The notes under the pieces were generated by a model. The model saw only the letters and a list, made by a program, of their open reading frames with translations, was not told the origin of the DNA and ran no database searches. This document shows, piece by piece, positions 6,438-7,474 of a stretch of DNA of 7,474 bases. The first letter of the stretch is position 1, and each line of letters starts with the position of its first letter. Position numbers and translations under genes: made by a program. The DNA comes from Balneolaceae bacterium (GTDB taxonomy: Bacteria > Bacteroidota > Rhodothermia > Balneolales > Balneolaceae): assembly GCA_007123985.1 (NCBI GenBank), contig SLGA01000029.1, positions 1 through 7,474 on the forward strand. The letters are read 5' to 3'.

Positions 6438-6517
6438 GGTAAGCCGAAAAAAAATGGTTGTCAACCGCAAGTTGTTCTTAACCTGTTTTATATGCCTTCG
6501 GCAGTTTGATGCAGCAA

Positions 6518-6525
6518 CCAAAATT
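6518..6525 (-). promoter_or_regulatory. Candidate -7 element for the riboswitch-btuB transcript
   Basis: On the minus strand this reads TAATTTTG, an exact TAnnTTTG match, in the spacer between the cupin stop (6572) and the riboswitch. It would give a transcript starting about 75 nt before the P1 stem. The -33 TTG is not evident at the usual distance, and the spacer is AT-rich, so chance is possible. The gap 6438-6571 otherwise holds only short weak inverted repeats. Confidence 0.35.
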
Positions 6526-6571
6526 AAGATACACTCAACAGGTGGTTTAAGCTTTCACGTTTTACAGCAGA

Positions 6572-7120
6572 CTATTTCTGAAGTGGTATTGGGTTTATTT
6601 TATCCGTTTTCTTTAATAGAATCGCCATTCTTGCCAATATTCCCACAAATGCCCGTTTCACCGGTGCCGGTAGCCGGGGAAAATCGTGCTCATCCACAAC
6701 CTGGTTCAGGATATAGCAAATCTCCAGAAGAGGTGCATCCTTCCAGCGACTACCATTTCGTATTGCCGAGGCGGCGGCTTCCATCATAAACCACTGGAAA
6801 TTCAGCGCCGGCTCCATTCTGATTTTCAACTTGAGAGGTTCATCTTCGGTTGCATTTGAAAATGAATGAACCTGACCCGGTTCAATCACGATTGTTTCGC
6901 CGGTCTGAAGTATTTTCTCTTCACCGTTCACAATCGCCCGCATTTGCCCGCCGGTCACGTGAAAGGTCTCTGTTTGCAAAGGATGGACGTGGGGATCCGG
7001 GCCGTCTTTTCCCGGGGCGATGGTACATTCAAAATCTACGTGTGGAGCGGAAGAATCGGGTTCACCAAAAAAAGTGAGATTCTCTCCTTGTTCTTTCAGA
7101 TCGAAGACATACATAAGCAT
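6572..7120 (-). CDS. Cupin domain protein
   Basis: This 182-residue cytoplasmic protein has no signal peptide and one conserved-barrel cupin domain at about residues 25-105. Cupin motif 1 is complete, G40-PDP-H44-V-H46-PLQT-E51 with the closing Gly at 57-58. Motif 2 is complete too, G74, then PGQVH85SFSN89. His44, His46, Glu51 and His85 form the usual metal-binding set, so a metal-dependent or ligand-binding role is likely. The C-terminal 75 residues are predicted helical, with a hydrophobic and basic stretch near the end (FVGILARMAILLKK), and are not part of the core cupin. Motifs of this kind occur in enzymes, sugar-binding proteins and small-molecule sensors, so no reaction is assigned. 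A second Met at residue 3 is an alternative start; neither has a Shine-Dalgarno. It lies between two TonB receptor genes on the same strand, 231 nt after the first. Confidence 0.88.
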   Translation of the reverse strand: MLMYVFDLKEQGENLTFFGEPDSSAPHVDFECTIAPGKDGPDPHVHPLQTETFHVTGGQMRAIVNGEEKILQTGETIVIEPGQVHSFSNATEDEPLKLKIRMEPALNFQWFMMEAAASAIRNGSRWKDAPLLEICYILNQVVDEHDFPRLPAPVKRAFVGILARMAILLKKTDKINPIPLQK

Positions 7121-7351
7121 TCAGTTTTAGTTAGTGATAGGCATATAAACCGAAAACCGCTTAAAAAATATAATCTCAAACGTTCTTTTTTGCAACCAGT
7201 TAGCTGGTATTTCACCTTGTGATTAGTTTCTCTTTGTTGTTCCTCTTAGTCCCAGCGGTTTTATCAACTACAGCTGATTTAAGATAGTAATAGCCAAAGA
7301 CATCAGAGGTGCCGGGGTTATTCTGTACCGGAGGCGCAGAACATGGTTAAG
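7121..7351. other. Intergenic gap between TonB receptor end and cupin gene
   Basis: No convincing gene, RNA or terminator is seen in these 231 nt on either strand. A perfect 5-bp stem with a TTAG loop (ACCAG/CTGGT, 7195-7208) is present but has no following T-run in either direction. The part next to the cupin start is AT-rich and should hold its promoter, yet no full -33/-7 pair could be recognised. ORFs reading into this gap on the plus strand are antisense to the cupin gene. Confidence 0.4.
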
Positions 7352-7474
7352 TCAAAACTCCCATCGCAGCATCGCGTTGATATTCCTTGCTGGCATCGGG
7401 TTATTACGGTCTTCCACGCGGCTCAGGTGGTCACGGTAGCTTTCGTTGAGCAGGTTATCAATCCGCAGGGTAAA
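7352..7474 (-). CDS. TonB-dependent receptor, C-terminal 40 residues (rest outside window)
   Basis: The frame is open from the window edge to a TGA at plus 7354-7352 and gives 40 residues. It contains the typical end of a TonB-dependent receptor barrel: LRIDNLLNESYRDHLSRVED (penultimate strand and loop), then PMPARNINAMLRWEF with the aromatic terminal Phe that the outer-membrane assembly machinery recognises. The NLLNxxYRxHLS stretch is reminiscent of metal-type receptors, but the substrate cannot be judged from so short a piece. It precedes the cupin gene on the same strand; the 231-nt gap argues against tight coupling. Codon use is slightly GC-richer than the btuB-like gene. A receptor fragment or a complete gene cannot be told apart here. 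Confidence 0.8.
   Translation of the reverse strand, partial: FTLRIDNLLNESYRDHLSRVEDRNNPMPARNINAMLRWEF

Noticed and set aside
6447..6466. GGTT/AACC inverted repeat followed by eight T on the minus strand, as a terminator after the cupin gene
   Set aside because: The stem is only 4 bp with a 3-nt loop, and it lies between the likely btuB promoter and the riboswitch, where it would block btuB.
6309..6789. Plus-strand ORFs across the riboswitch and into the cupin gene
   Set aside because: They are antisense to strongly recognised features and encode no family-like sequence.
7195..7208. ACCAG/CTGGT hairpin as terminator
   Set aside because: There is no T-run after it in either direction, and the 5-bp stem is easily found by chance.
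6866..7222. Plus-strand ORF of 118 codons opposite the cupin start
   Set aside because: It is a shadow of the cupin gene, whose metal motifs are clear on the minus strand.

Overview
The window looks like a chromosomal stretch from a Bacteroidota or Balneolota-like marine or soil bacterium of moderate GC. This placement is inferred from three things: TonB-dependent receptors, several genes without a clear Shine-Dalgarno (SD) sequence, and TAnnTTTG-type -7 elements. It is not proven by any marker gene.

Left part, plus strand (3-1697): the end of an operon with an ABC-transporter ATPase (5' truncated by the window edge), its membrane permease, and a short YtrA-type GntR repressor. The genes are 4 nt apart and then overlap by 4 nt. 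The GntR gene ends inside the tail of a convergent, minus-strand DASS/SLC13 anion:sodium symporter gene (1694-3163).

Middle, plus strand (3305-4201): a two-gene Xre-RES (MbcA-MbcT / ParS-ParT type) toxin-antitoxin module. Antitoxin stop and toxin start abut exactly (TAAATG). The 141-nt divergent spacer between the DASS gene and the antitoxin holds two separate long dyad symmetries, one next to each gene.

Right part, minus strand (7474-4229): the last 40 residues of a TonB-dependent receptor, a noncoding gap, a single-domain cupin, a cobalamin riboswitch, a 24-codon Cys-rich small ORF, and a BtuB-like outer-membrane receptor. The riboswitch carries the B12 box, the core with the CCGG hairpin, an L5 loop and an L13 hairpin. 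The most interesting observation is that the SD sequence in the L13 loop belongs to the small ORF, not to btuB. Vitamin B12 therefore seems to act first on translation of a Cys-rich leader peptide, with btuB, which has no visible SD of its own, following 20 nt later. No mobile element, tRNA, rRNA or CRISPR array was seen.
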